DNA of 64,000 nucleotides, from contig NZ_WKJP01000001.1 of NCBI RefSeq assembly GCF_009674585.1, forward strand, positions 1,426,001 to 1,490,000, read 5' to 3'. Below, in pieces: positions 52,860-61,168 of this stretch. The stretch is from Haloferax marinisediminis. Its GTDB lineage: Archaea; Halobacteriota; Halobacteria; Halobacteriales; Haloferacaceae. Positions within the stretch are counted from its first letter, which is position 1, and every line of letters begins with the position of its first letter. The notes beneath the pieces are model-generated. The model was not told the origin of the DNA. It did no database searches and worked only from the letters and a program-made list of their open reading frames with translations. The position numbers and the translations under genes were made by a program.

Positions 52860-54071
52860 ATGACAGACGCCGCGTCCCTCGCCGACCGCGTTCGGGAGGG
52901 CGAACTCCGCCTCCACGAACTCGAAGCACACGCCGACGCCGACGTCGCCGCCGAAGCACGCCGCCTCCTCGTCGAAGAGCAGTCGGGTGCGTCGCTCGAC
53001 TCGGTTGGTAACTACGGCTTCCCCGCCGAGAAGGCCGAGTCGGCCATCGAGAACATGGTCGGTGCCATTCAGGTGCCGATGGGTGTCGCTGGCCCCGTCA
53101 CCGTGAACGGTGCCGCCGTCTCCAGCGAAAAGTACCTGCCGCTGGCGACCACCGAAGGTGCACTCCTCGCGTCGGTCAACCGAGGGTGCTCGGTTATCAA
53201 CAGCGCTGGCGGCGCGACCGCCCGCGTCCTCAAGTCCGGAATGACCCGCGCCCCGGTGTTCCGCGTCGCCGACGTGGCCGAGGCCGAAGCACTCGTCTCG
53301 TGGACTCGTGACAACTTCGAGAAGCTGAAAGACGCCGCAGAGGAGACGACGAGTCACGGCGAACTCCTCGACGTGACGCCGTACGTCGTCGGCAACTCCG
53401 TCTATCTGCGCTTCCGCTACGACACGAAAGACGCGATGGGGATGAACATGGCCACCATCGCCACCGGGGCGGCCTGTGACGTCGTCGAGGCAGAGACCAC
53501 CGGGTCGCTCGTCGCCCTCTCGGGCAACCTCTGTACCGACAAGAAACCTGCCGCCATCAACGCCGTCGAAGGACGCGGTCGGAGCGTCACTGCCGACGTT
53601 CGTATCCCCCGCGAAGTCGTCGAACAGCGACTCCACACCACGCCGGAGGCCATTGCGGAACTCAACACGCGAAAGAACCTCATCGGGTCGGCGAAGGCCG
53701 CGAGTCTCGGCTTCAACGCCCACGTCGCCAACGTCGTCGCCGCGATGTTCCTCGCGACGGGACAGGACGAAGCACAGGTCGTCGAAGGCGCGAACGCCAT
53801 CACGACCGCCGACGTTCAAGACGGCGACCTCTACGTCTCGGTCTCGCTCGCATCGCTCGAAGTCGGGACGGTCGGTGGCGGCACCAAACTGCCGACGCAG
53901 TCCGAGGGACTCGACATCCTCGGTATCCGCGGCGGTGGCGACCCCGCCGGGTCGAACGCCGACGCCCTCGCCGAGTGCATCGCCGTCGGGTCGCTCGCCG
54001 GTGAACTCTCGCTTCTCTCTGCACTCGCCTCGCGGCATCTTTCGAGCGCTCACGCGGAGCTGGGACGGTAA
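52860..54071 (+). CDS. hmgA: Hydroxymethylglutaryl-CoA reductase (NADPH), class I
   Basis: 403 aa. Makes mevalonate, the precursor of archaeal lipids and carotenoids. ENMVGAIQVPMGVAGPVTVNG, TTEGALLASVNRGC with the catalytic Glu, DAMGMNMAT for nucleotide binding, NLCTDKKPAAINAVEGRG with the catalytic Lys, and GTVGGGTKLPTQ are all present. The haloarchaeal enzyme is the statin target. An AAACCGTTAG stretch 28 nt upstream of the ATG is the probable TATA region. Confidence 0.97.
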   Translation: MTDAASLADRVREGELRLHELEAHADADVAAEARRLLVEEQSGASLDSVGNYGFPAEKAESAIENMVGAIQVPMGVAGPVTVNGAAVSSEKYLPLATTEGALLASVNRGCSVINSAGGATARVLKSGMTRAPVFRVADVAEAEALVSWTRDNFEKLKDAAEETTSHGELLDVTPYVVGNSVYLRFRYDTKDAMGMNMATIATGAACDVVEAETTGSLVALSGNLCTDKKPAAINAVEGRGRSVTADVRIPREVVEQRLHTTPEAIAELNTRKNLIGSAKAASLGFNAHVANVVAAMFLATGQDEAQVVEGANAITTADVQDGDLYVSVSLASLEVGTVGGGTKLPTQSEGLDILGIRGGGDPAGSNADALAECIAVGSLAGELSLLSALASRHLSSAHAELGR

Positions 54072-54218
54072 CTGACCTCGGCCGGGAGAGACTCGGCCCA
54101 TCGAACGTTCACTCTATAACTGACCCGTCTGTTTTGGCCCGTTCGAGACCTGAAACTCAGAGGCCGAGAACTGAGTACTGCGTTCAATAGCTAAGAGAGC
54201 GATTGTCTATCAGACATT

Positions 54219-55115
54219 ATGGTCGAGACAGCCAAAGTCCAACCGGGAGTAACGACTTCGTTCGTGACGAGCCCACTGGCGTTTTTCGGCGTCACGTACC
54301 TGATTACGTGGTCCTTCTGGGTGGCGGCTATCGCACTTGGAATCTCGTTCGAGAGTGCAGAAGGCCTCGTACTGCTGTTGGCCGGACTCGCCGGCCCGGG
54401 TATCGCCGGCATCGGGTTCACCTATCTCGTCTACGACGAACGTGGACGGAAAGACTACTGGAGACGTCTTACTGACGTGAGCCGAATCGGTCTCAAATGG
54501 TTCGCCGTCATCTTGTTTCTCCCCCTCGTGATGAGTCTCGTCGGAGCGGCAGTTGACCTCTTCCTCGGTGGGACTGGTGCAACGTGGAGCGAGGGTGTTC
54601 TTGGCTTTGCTGTGAGTCCGCTCGCGATACTTCCGGCGGTGTTCTTCGCGACGCTCCCACCGTTCATCGAAGAGTTAGGATGGCGTGGCTACGTGCTCGA
54701 CCGCCTCCAGATGCAGTGGTCTGCTCTCACTGCGAGCCTCATTCTGGGTGTCGTCTGGGCCGTCTGGCACCTTCCGTTGTTCTTCGTCGAAGGGACGTAT
54801 CAAGCAGGACTCGGGGTCGGGACGCTCGAATTCTGGTCGTTCATGATTGGAGTCGTCGGCCTCACGGGAGTGTTCACGTGGGTGTTCAACAACACCACCC
54901 GTAGCATCCTCGCGATTATCATCTTGCACGGGATGGTCAACTTCACGGGCGAGATAATCGCGCTCACACCACGTGCCGATGCAATCGCGACTGTCTCGTG
55001 GGTCGTCTTAGTCGGCGTCCTCGCAGTTGTCTGGGGGTCGCAGACGCTGACCAGTTCGGACGAGGTGCCACAACCGCCACCGGTCGTCGAACGATACCAC
55101 GACAGCAACCGGTAG
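54219..55115 (+). CDS. CPBP family intramembrane metalloprotease
   Basis: 298 aa with about eight helices. The CPBP (CAAX protease/bacteriocin-processing, Abi) motifs are ordered: PPFIEELGWRGYVLDRL (EExxxR), VWAVWHLPLFF (FxxxH type) and ILHGMVNFTGEI (HxxxN type). Members cleave prenylated or peptide substrates in the membrane; substrate unknown here. The final 20 residues are proline-rich and cytosolic. Confidence 0.88.
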   Translation: MVETAKVQPGVTTSFVTSPLAFFGVTYLITWSFWVAAIALGISFESAEGLVLLLAGLAGPGIAGIGFTYLVYDERGRKDYWRRLTDVSRIGLKWFAVILFLPLVMSLVGAAVDLFLGGTGATWSEGVLGFAVSPLAILPAVFFATLPPFIEELGWRGYVLDRLQMQWSALTASLILGVVWAVWHLPLFFVEGTYQAGLGVGTLEFWSFMIGVVGLTGVFTWVFNNTTRSILAIIILHGMVNFTGEIIALTPRADAIATVSWVVLVGVLAVVWGSQTLTSSDEVPQPPPVVERYHDSNR

Positions 55116-55145
55116 TCGGACAGTAGACACACCACGAATGAGCAG

Positions 55146-55170
55146 TGCTAACGTGAGTAATGCTAACGTG
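55146..55170. promoter_or_regulatory. Direct repeat upstream of an alpha/beta hydrolase
   Basis: TGCTAACGTG occurs at 55146-55155 and again at 55161-55170, a 15-bp period, ending 32 bp before the ATG at 55202. May bind a regulator. Confidence 0.35.
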
Positions 55171-55201
55171 GTTTGACGACCTAGTTCTAGTCTTGAAGAG
55201 T

Positions 55202-55993
55202 ATGGAGACCATCTCTTCAGTGGACGGCACACAGATTGCCTACGAACGAACCGGAAGCGGCCCGCCACTGGTCCTCGTACACGGGACGTCCGCCGACCAC
55301 ACGCGTTGGGAAATCGTCCGGTCTCCCCTCGAAGAACACGCCACAGTCTACGCAATCGACCGCCGAGGGCGCGGTGAAAGCGGCGATAGCCCCGACTACG
55401 CGCTGGAACGAGAGTTCGAGGACGTCGCCGCAGTCGTCGACTCGATTGGTGAACCGGTGATTCTCCTCGGCCACTCGTACGGGGCGCTCTGCTCGCTGGA
55501 GGCGGCCCTCCGCACCGACAACCTCAGTAAACTCATCCTGTACGAACCCCCATTTCCCGTCGGCGATAGCTTCCCCGACACTGCAGACGTCGTCTCCGAG
55601 ATGAAGGCGTTGTACGAAGACGACGCAGCTGAAGATGCGCTCGTGTTGTTCTTCACCGAGGTTGCGAGAGTTCCACCGATGGAACTCGACGCACTCCGTG
55701 CGGCACCGAACTGGCCCAACCGTGTGGCCGCGGTCAACACCGTCATTCGAGAAGTCCTCGCACCCACTCAGTACGAGTTCGATGCGAGTCGGTTCGAAGA
55801 CCTGACCGTCCCGACGTTGCTGTTGTCCGGGAGCGAGAGCGCACCGTTCCTCAAAGACGCGGTTGAGACGCTTCGAGTTGTGTTTCCAAACAACCGGGTC
55901 GTCGTCTTCGACGGACATGCCCACGCCGTGATGAACACTGCACCGGACCGCTTCGTCGACGAGGTGCTCGTGTTCATCCAAGAACCGAGCTAA
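55202..55993 (+). CDS. Alpha/beta hydrolase (fold-1)
   Basis: 263 aa. SGPPLVLVHGTSADHTRWEI gives the HG oxyanion motif, LLGHSYGALCSLEAAL the nucleophile elbow with Ser, and VVVFDGHAHAVMNTAPDRF the catalytic His; the acid is probably the Glu or Asp in LLSGSESAPFL. Similar to esterase/haloalkane-dehalogenase-like enzymes; the substrate is unknown. ATG 55202 preferred over one 14 codons upstream. Confidence 0.88.
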   Translation: METISSVDGTQIAYERTGSGPPLVLVHGTSADHTRWEIVRSPLEEHATVYAIDRRGRGESGDSPDYALEREFEDVAAVVDSIGEPVILLGHSYGALCSLEAALRTDNLSKLILYEPPFPVGDSFPDTADVVSEMKALYEDDAAEDALVLFFTEVARVPPMELDALRAAPNWPNRVAAVNTVIREVLAPTQYEFDASRFEDLTVPTLLLSGSESAPFLKDAVETLRVVFPNNRVVVFDGHAHAVMNTAPDRFVDEVLVFIQEPS

Positions 55994-56215
55994 CGACTGC
56001 CGACTGAGAACCGGCGTTCACTTTCGCTGTGTGTTCTCAATCGAATCACGCGTTTCGGAACTTCACTCGAACGAAATCAGCTCGAACCACTGTGAACACA
56101 CCACGTTCACTTTCACTCTACACCCGTGGCTCGATTTTAATCCAGTCTCACTGGTATATTCAGAGGCGTCCGTCAGGAGAGCACCTGCGGGCGTGTCCAC
56201 ACTCCCGTCCCGACC

Positions 56216-56365
56216 ATGTACGCACCCACCTCCAGTACCGACCCCGAATCGAACGATAACCACGACGAGGTCCAGCGCCTCACACTCGCGTTGCGTCTGT
56301 TGAAGTTAGCACTCGGCGTCGTCGCGTCCGCGCTCACCATCGCGAAGTTGCTCGGATTCCTCTGA
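56216..56365 (+). CDS. Possible 49-aa single-helix membrane protein
   Basis: ATG at 56216: MYAPTSSTDPESNDNHDEVQ, then an amphipathic-hydrophobic helix LTLALRLLKLALGVVASALTIAKLLGFL to a TGA stop. An acidic soluble half and one membrane helix is a plausible small protein. The DNA reads with normal haloarchaeal third-position GC. No family is known to me. Confidence 0.5.
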   Translation: MYAPTSSTDPESNDNHDEVQRLTLALRLLKLALGVVASALTIAKLLGFL

Positions 56366-56391
56366 GCGTCGGTCTGGCGCTATACCTGCTC

Positions 56392-56931
56392 TCAGAGCAG
56401 GCGATACCGACCGCCGGACTCTGAGACTTCGCCGCGACGCCGGAGCTTCTCCAGCAGGTCGCGGGCGCGCTCTTCGGGAACACCACGCTCGCTGGCGACG
56501 GCCACGATTTCGTCTTCCGACGGTCTGTCACCGTCCCGAATCGACTCGCGGACGATAGTCAATCGGTCTTTCGACCCCGACGAGGCGGCCCGACCACGTT
56601 TCGCCTGTTCGCCGGCGTCGAACACCTCGTCGGCGTCGAGTCCCGACCCTTCGAGATACTCCCGGTCGTCGATACCCGACTCCTCGACCTGCCGGTCGAG
56701 TTCCGAAACGTGTTCCAACTGCGCGAACGCCTCGCTGTCGCCGTGTTTCTTCGCCAGGAGCGCCGCCCGTGCCTGTCTCGCGGCGTCGCGGTCTTCCGAC
56801 TCGAAGAATCGGCGAAGTTTCTTGGTCTGGTGTCGCTTCCCGCATCGCGGACACGTCGCCGTCTTCGACTCCCGCGGGTTCGAGAGCAACCACATGTTCG
56901 CACAGTCCGTACAGCCCACGACCGCGTACAT
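56392..56931 (-). CDS. DUF5817 protein: zinc ribbon plus C-terminal winged helix
   Basis: 179 aa. N-terminal ribbon CTDCANMWLLSNPRESKTATCPRCGKRHQTKKLRRFFE has CxxC ... CxxC. A helical charged middle leads to RLTIVRESIRDGDRPSEDEIVAVASERGVPEERARDLLEKLRRRGEVSESGGRYRLL, a winged-helix domain like those in archaeal Mcm/replication factor tails. I recall the N-terminal family as DUF5817. Possibly nucleic-acid binding. Confidence 0.85.
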   Translation of the reverse strand: MYAVVGCTDCANMWLLSNPRESKTATCPRCGKRHQTKKLRRFFESEDRDAARQARAALLAKKHGDSEAFAQLEHVSELDRQVEESGIDDREYLEGSGLDADEVFDAGEQAKRGRAASSGSKDRLTIVRESIRDGDRPSEDEIVAVASERGVPEERARDLLEKLRRRGEVSESGGRYRLL

Positions 56932-57017
56932 GGTCGTGAGTTGCTCGCCATCCGATTTGAACGTTCGGGGGTCGTCGAGCCCACCGGTTTTATCTCGGCA
57001 GCGAGTGCCCTGTCACC

Positions 57018-57362
57018 ATGGACCGAATCTCCATCGACGACGTAGAACCGACCGAGGCAGTCGACGACGTGTATCTCGCAGTCCTCGCCGGCGGCGACAA
57101 GATGAACGTCCAGCACTTCCGCATCGAACCCGGCGCGTCGGTGCCGGTTCACAACCACCCCCACGAACAGGTCGGATACATCGTCTCCGGCGAGTTGACG
57201 TTCGTCGTGGGCGACGATGGCGAAGAAATCGTCGTTGGCCCCGGTGACTCCTACTCGCTCGCAGGCGACGAACTCCACGGCGCAGACAACCGTGGTGACG
57301 AACCGGTCGTCGGCATCGACGTGTTCTCACCGCCTCGTGACAGCGCCCCGTGGATGGACTGA
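57018..57362 (+). CDS. Single-domain cupin protein
   Basis: 114 aa beta barrel. Cupin motif 1 is PVHNHPHEQVGYIVSGELTF (His-x-His, Glu) and motif 2 is PGDSYSLAGDELHGADN with the last His. The four ligands for one metal are kept. Catalytic or binding role unknown. Divergent from the DUF5817 gene by 86 bp. Confidence 0.9.
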   Translation: MDRISIDDVEPTEAVDDVYLAVLAGGDKMNVQHFRIEPGASVPVHNHPHEQVGYIVSGELTFVVGDDGEEIVVGPGDSYSLAGDELHGADNRGDEPVVGIDVFSPPRDSAPWMD

Positions 57363-57445
57363 CCGCGAAGACGAACAGATTCGAGGTCGGGAATGGCATC
57401 ACGCCGGACGTGTGCGCAGCTCTATCCTGACTGTGAGGGAGAAGA

Positions 57446-57453
57446 CATTTATC
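57446..57453 (+). promoter_or_regulatory. TATA-like box before the first YjdF-like gene
   Basis: CATTTATC; would start transcription near 57477 and leave a leader of about 40 nt before the ATG at 57519. Confidence 0.45.
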
Positions 57454-57518
57454 AATAGGTTGTAATTATTTTGCCGACGGAACTCCCTAACTATGCCCTC
57501 CCACCGCGTATCTCTCCC

Positions 57519-58118
57519 ATGGATAGCGTCCAGCCCGCCGAACGCCCTCGTGGCAACTCCACGTCGCAGACGGCGATGAGCCGTACGTCACTCTCGCGTG
57601 AGCCGTGGCTCTGGGTGTTCGTCGGCGTGTGGGCGGTCTTCGTGAGTGTGCTGCACTTCGGTGGACTGGCCTACGGTATCTACACGAAGATTTGGTGGTG
57701 GGACCTACTGACCCACTCGCTGTCGGGATTCGGGGTCGCCGGTGTGTTGTTCCTCGTCTTCCCGCAGACGTTCAACGGGAGTCGGGCGCCGGTCGTCGTT
57801 GCCGGCGTCATCCTCGCAATCGGCGCCGGGTTCGAAGTGTACGAGTACCTGTTCAAGGACTTCTGGTACGGATGGTCGGCAGCGTACTACTTCGAAGACA
57901 CCGTCACCGACCTCGTGGTCGACGTCCTCGGTGCGCTCGCGTTCGTCGTCCTCGTCGACGGCGTCGTTCGGTTCACGACCGACCCGTCGCGGTTGACCGA
58001 GTCACAACCGTCGGGTAACCCCGCAAACCTCCGGTCTGACGGTGGTGATGCGTCGACGTCTCCCGACGCCGCAACTCCGTCGGACGACGACACACTGTCC
58101 ACACAGTCACAGCGTTGA
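57519..58118 (+). CDS. YjdF/DUF2238-like membrane protein, copy 1
   Basis: 199 aa, four membrane helices (about 30-50, 60-85, 92-108, 130-155) and a disordered Ser/Thr/Asp tail of about 45 residues. Helix 2 and loops hold YTKIWWWDLLTHSLSGFGVAG, GAGFEVYEYLFKDFWYGW and AYYFEDTVTDLVVDVLGA: an Asp-His-Gly-Glu-Glu-Asp-Thr-Asp pattern as in DUF2238 (YjdF). The polar residues in membrane positions suggest a metal or substrate site; function unknown. The next gene is a diverged paralogue. Confidence 0.8.
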   Translation: MDSVQPAERPRGNSTSQTAMSRTSLSREPWLWVFVGVWAVFVSVLHFGGLAYGIYTKIWWWDLLTHSLSGFGVAGVLFLVFPQTFNGSRAPVVVAGVILAIGAGFEVYEYLFKDFWYGWSAAYYFEDTVTDLVVDVLGALAFVVLVDGVVRFTTDPSRLTESQPSGNPANLRSDGGDASTSPDAATPSDDDTLSTQSQR

Positions 58119-58182
58119 GTTTCCGTCCCTCGTGACGGTCGGGTTAATTTAATCAATAACCTGCTTCTCGGTGGGAATAACG

Positions 58183-58193
58183 TACATATTTTA
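58183..58193 (+). promoter_or_regulatory. TATA box before the second YjdF-like gene
   Basis: AT-rich TACATATTTTA, centred about 23-24 nt upstream of an ATG at 58212, which is not the start of the membrane protein but of a short upstream ORF. Confidence 0.55.
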
Positions 58194-58211
58194 GATTCCC
58201 TTTCACCCGGT

Positions 58212-58295
58212 ATGGACTCGCATCGAACTGGCCTGCAGCAGCAGGCATCACACACGGCACCCGGCGCACAGCGCCCCCCAGCTCTCGGATGCTGA
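58212..58295 (+). CDS. 27-codon upstream ORF overlapping the next start codon
   Basis: ATG GAC TCG ... TGC TGA, product MDSHRTGLQQQASHTAPGAQ plus seven residues. It begins where a leaderless transcript from the TATA box at 58183-58193 would start, and ends 4 nt past the ATG (58289) of the YjdF-like gene, in another frame. It may regulate that gene's translation by coupling. Confidence 0.4.
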   Translation: MDSHRTGLQQQASHTAPGAQRPPALGC

Positions 58296-58723
58296 AACAG
58301 ACGTGGGACCAGATGGTCGTACCGCGGTGGGAAGAACGCCCACGAGAGATGGCAGTCGTCGCCACGTGGGGCGGTGCGGTCACCATCACTCACTTCGTGA
58401 GCATGGCGTTGTTCCTCTACACGAAGATTTGGTGGTGGGATATCTTCGTCCACGCAGCCTCTGGGTTCGGTGTCGCGGCGTTGCTGTACGTGTTCAAGCC
58501 GCGACTGTTTCGCTCGCCGGTCGCACTGCTCGTCGTCCTCCCGGTTGCCGTCGCCGCGATTGGAACGTGGTTCGAAGTGTACGAACGACTCTTCACGGAT
58601 TTCTGGGTCGAGTGGACTACCGCGTACTATCTCGAAGACACGGGAGTCGACATCGTCGCCGACACGGCCGGTGCTGTCGTCTTCGGTCTGGTCCGCCCCC
58701 TGTTCGACCGCCTTCGACGGTGA
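58289..58723 (+). CDS. YjdF/DUF2238-like membrane protein, copy 2
   Basis: 144 aa, four helices. It repeats the key motif of copy 1: LYTKIWWWDIFVHAASGFGVAALLY, GTWFEVYERLFTDFWVEWTTAYYLEDTGVDIVADTAGAVVF. It lacks the disordered C-terminal tail of copy 1. Outside the motifs the two differ strongly, so the duplication is old. A short ORF overlaps the start. Confidence 0.8.
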   Translation: MLKQTWDQMVVPRWEERPREMAVVATWGGAVTITHFVSMALFLYTKIWWWDIFVHAASGFGVAALLYVFKPRLFRSPVALLVVLPVAVAAIGTWFEVYERLFTDFWVEWTTAYYLEDTGVDIVADTAGAVVFGLVRPLFDRLRR

Positions 58724-58791
58724 GCGACCGCTCAGGAGCGAGTCGAAAGAGAAGATAATCGAGGCCAGATGGCCTCAGTGTGGTGTCTGGC

Positions 58792-60045
58792 TTACGCCAG
58801 TTCCTGAATATTCTCGACGACCTTGTCGGCGTACTCGCTCGTGGCGAGCTTGTTGCCGCCTTCGATCTGACGCTCGAGGTCGTACGTGACGTTGCCCTCG
58901 GAGATGGTCTTCTCGACGGCGTCGCGGATGAGCTGTCCGGCGTCCTTCCAGCCCATGTACTCGAACATGATGCGGCCGGAGAGAATCATCGCGGTCGGGT
59001 TGACCTTGTCCTGACCGGCGTATTTGGGTGCGGAGCCGTGGACGGGCTCTGCGAGACAGAGACCTTCACCGAAGTTGCCACCGGGGGCGATGCCGAGGCC
59101 ACCGATCTGGGCGCCTGCGGCGTCGGACATGTAGTCGCCGTTGAGGTTCATCGTGGCGATGACGTCGTAGTCGGCGGTGCGGGTGAGGAGCTGCTGGAGC
59201 ATGTTGTCGGCGATGCGGTCCTTGACGACAACCTTGTCCTCTGGCTTCTCGCCGTCGTACTCTTCCCAGAGTTCGTCCTCGGTGATGGTGACGTCGCCGA
59301 ACTCCTCTGCTGCGAGTTCGTAGCCCCAGTCACGGAAGGCACCCTCGGTGAACTTCATGATGTTACCCTTGTGGACGAGGGTGACGGAGTCACGGTCGTT
59401 TTCGAGGGCGTACTCGATTGCTTCGCGGACGAGACGCTTCGTCCCGAACTCGGTGATCGGCTTGATGCCGATGCCGACTGGGCCGTCGTGGATGACGTTG
59501 TCGAAGCCCATCTCGTCTTCGACGAACTCCTTGACCTGCTGGACTTCGTCGGTACCGGCTTCCCACTCGATGCCGGCGTAGACGTCTTCGGTGTTCTCAC
59601 GGAACGTGACCATGTCCATCGCCGAGGGGTTCTTGACGGGCGACGGGACACCGTCGAGGTGGTACGTCGGGCGGACGTTCGCGTAGAGGTCGAGCTTCTT
59701 ACGGAGTGCGACGTTCAGCGAGCGGAAGCCTGCGCCGACGGGCGTCGTGAGCGGGCCCTTGATGGCGACGCGGTGGTCGCGGATGGCGCTGACGGTGTCC
59801 TCGGGGAGGTTCTCGTCGTACTTGTCACGGGCCGAGGCGCCGGCGTAGACGCGCATCCAGGATACAGAGCGTCCAGTTGCCTCTGCGGCGGCGTCGAGGA
59901 CCTTCTGTGCGGCCGGGCCGACGTCCGTTCCGATACCGTCACCGTGGATGATTGGGATGATCGGGTTGTCGGGAACGGAGAGTTCGCCGTCCTCGAACGT
60001 AATTTTCTCGCCGTCTTCAGGTACCTCAATCTGGTCGTAGCTCAT
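58792..60045 (-). CDS. icd: Isocitrate dehydrogenase (NADP-dependent)
   Basis: 417 aa citric-acid-cycle enzyme giving 2-oxoglutarate. PIIPIIHGDGIGTDV at the start, FRSLNVALRKKLDLYANVRP with the substrate-binding Ser and Arg residues, RENTEDVYAGIEW, DVIATMNLNGDYMSDAAGAQIGGLGIAPG with metal Asp residues, and EPVHGSAPKYAGQDKVNPTAMILS for the nucleotide. The ATG at 60045 (MSYDQ) starts the conserved N-terminus; an ATG two codons upstream is possible. Confidence 0.97.
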   Translation of the reverse strand: MSYDQIEVPEDGEKITFEDGELSVPDNPIIPIIHGDGIGTDVGPAAQKVLDAAAEATGRSVSWMRVYAGASARDKYDENLPEDTVSAIRDHRVAIKGPLTTPVGAGFRSLNVALRKKLDLYANVRPTYHLDGVPSPVKNPSAMDMVTFRENTEDVYAGIEWEAGTDEVQQVKEFVEDEMGFDNVIHDGPVGIGIKPITEFGTKRLVREAIEYALENDRDSVTLVHKGNIMKFTEGAFRDWGYELAAEEFGDVTITEDELWEEYDGEKPEDKVVVKDRIADNMLQQLLTRTADYDVIATMNLNGDYMSDAAGAQIGGLGIAPGGNFGEGLCLAEPVHGSAPKYAGQDKVNPTAMILSGRIMFEYMGWKDAGQLIRDAVEKTISEGNVTYDLERQIEGGNKLATSEYADKVVENIQELA

Positions 60046-60193
60046 GAACAATGAGGGATTTTGAGTACGGTGTAAAAGTCCTGCCGTTCTCCCGCTCGTT
60101 CCGCAAATATCACGTCATCCACTGGCGTTCGGTTGCTGTTCGGTTCGATTGGTGTTCGATACGTTTACCCGCAATCTCCGAGTGCGCGTACGT

Positions 60194-61105
60194 ATGCGGA
60201 TTATCCTGCACGGTGGGGCCGGTGGCGTCCCCGACGAACCCGAACCACGACAGGCCGTTCTGGACGATGCTGCGACCAAAGGGGTCGCCGAGCCCGACCC
60301 GCTCTCGGCGGTCGAAACCGCAGTTCGCGTCCTCGAATCGGACTCACGGTTCAATGCAGGCGTCGGCGGTGCAGTTCAGTCCGACGGCGTCGTCCGAACT
60401 GACGCCGGTGTGATGCTGAGCGACCGACGCGCAGGCGCTGCCGCCGGAATGGAGGGCGTCGAGCACGCAGTCTCGGTCGCCCGGAGCGTCCTCGAAGAGA
60501 CACCACACGTCCTGTTGGCGGGCGACCCGGCGGTCGACTTCGCGGCCGACATCGGCGTCGAGACTGGCGTCGACCTGTTCACCGAGGAGACGCGCGAGCG
60601 CTGGGAGGCCGCCGAGGCACCCGAGGGGTCGCCACGAGAACATCTCGACTGGTTGGCCGACCGGTTCGGAGGGAGTACGAGCGACCCGACGGCAGAGGCG
60701 GCTGATGGAGCCGTCACCGCCGCGAATCTCCCCGGCCACGATACGGTGGGCGCCGTGGCGACGGATGGTGAGACGTTCGCGTCCGCGACCTCGACTGGCG
60801 GCCGCTGGTTCGCGCTCGCCGGACGTGTCGGCGACGTGCCGCAGATTGGCTCTGGGTTCTATGCCTCCCCGGCCGGCGCTGCTTCCACGACGGGTGCCGG
60901 CGAAGACATCGCTCGCGTGACGCTCGCCCGGCGCGCAGTTCGGCACCTCGAACAGGGTCGTGACGCCCAGACCGCTGCAGACCTCGCTATCGAGGAGTTC
61001 GGCGAACTCACCGGGTCGTCAGCGGGTGTCATCCTCCTCGACGACGAGGGGTTCGGGTCGGCGTTCAACTCAGACGGCATGCAGACGAGCACGGCGTCTC
61101 GGTAA
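60194..61105 (+). CDS. Isoaspartyl peptidase / L-asparaginase (Ntn hydrolase)
   Basis: 303 aa. The proenzyme cleaves itself before Thr184 in LPGHDTVGAVATDG, which becomes the catalytic nucleophile; MRIILHGGAGG and FNAGVGGAVQSDGVVRTDAGVML are the N-terminal family blocks, and STGGRWFALAGRVGDVPQIGSGFYA binds the substrate. Possibly works alongside pcm in dealing with isoaspartate damage, though the genes are far apart. ATG 60194 starts the family sequence. Confidence 0.93.
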   Translation: MRIILHGGAGGVPDEPEPRQAVLDDAATKGVAEPDPLSAVETAVRVLESDSRFNAGVGGAVQSDGVVRTDAGVMLSDRRAGAAAGMEGVEHAVSVARSVLEETPHVLLAGDPAVDFAADIGVETGVDLFTEETRERWEAAEAPEGSPREHLDWLADRFGGSTSDPTAEAADGAVTAANLPGHDTVGAVATDGETFASATSTGGRWFALAGRVGDVPQIGSGFYASPAGAASTTGAGEDIARVTLARRAVRHLEQGRDAQTAADLAIEEFGELTGSSAGVILLDDEGFGSAFNSDGMQTSTASR

Positions 61106-61168
61106 CTCGTCTGTCGGGAACTACCACTCGCCAGCACGGTTTTTTCGCTTCGGTCCTACTATCGATAC

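Noticed and set aside
52743-54101. N-terminal extension of the amidohydrolase frame through hmgA
   Set aside because: The extra part lies antisense to hmgA; the family's first strand starts at 52742.
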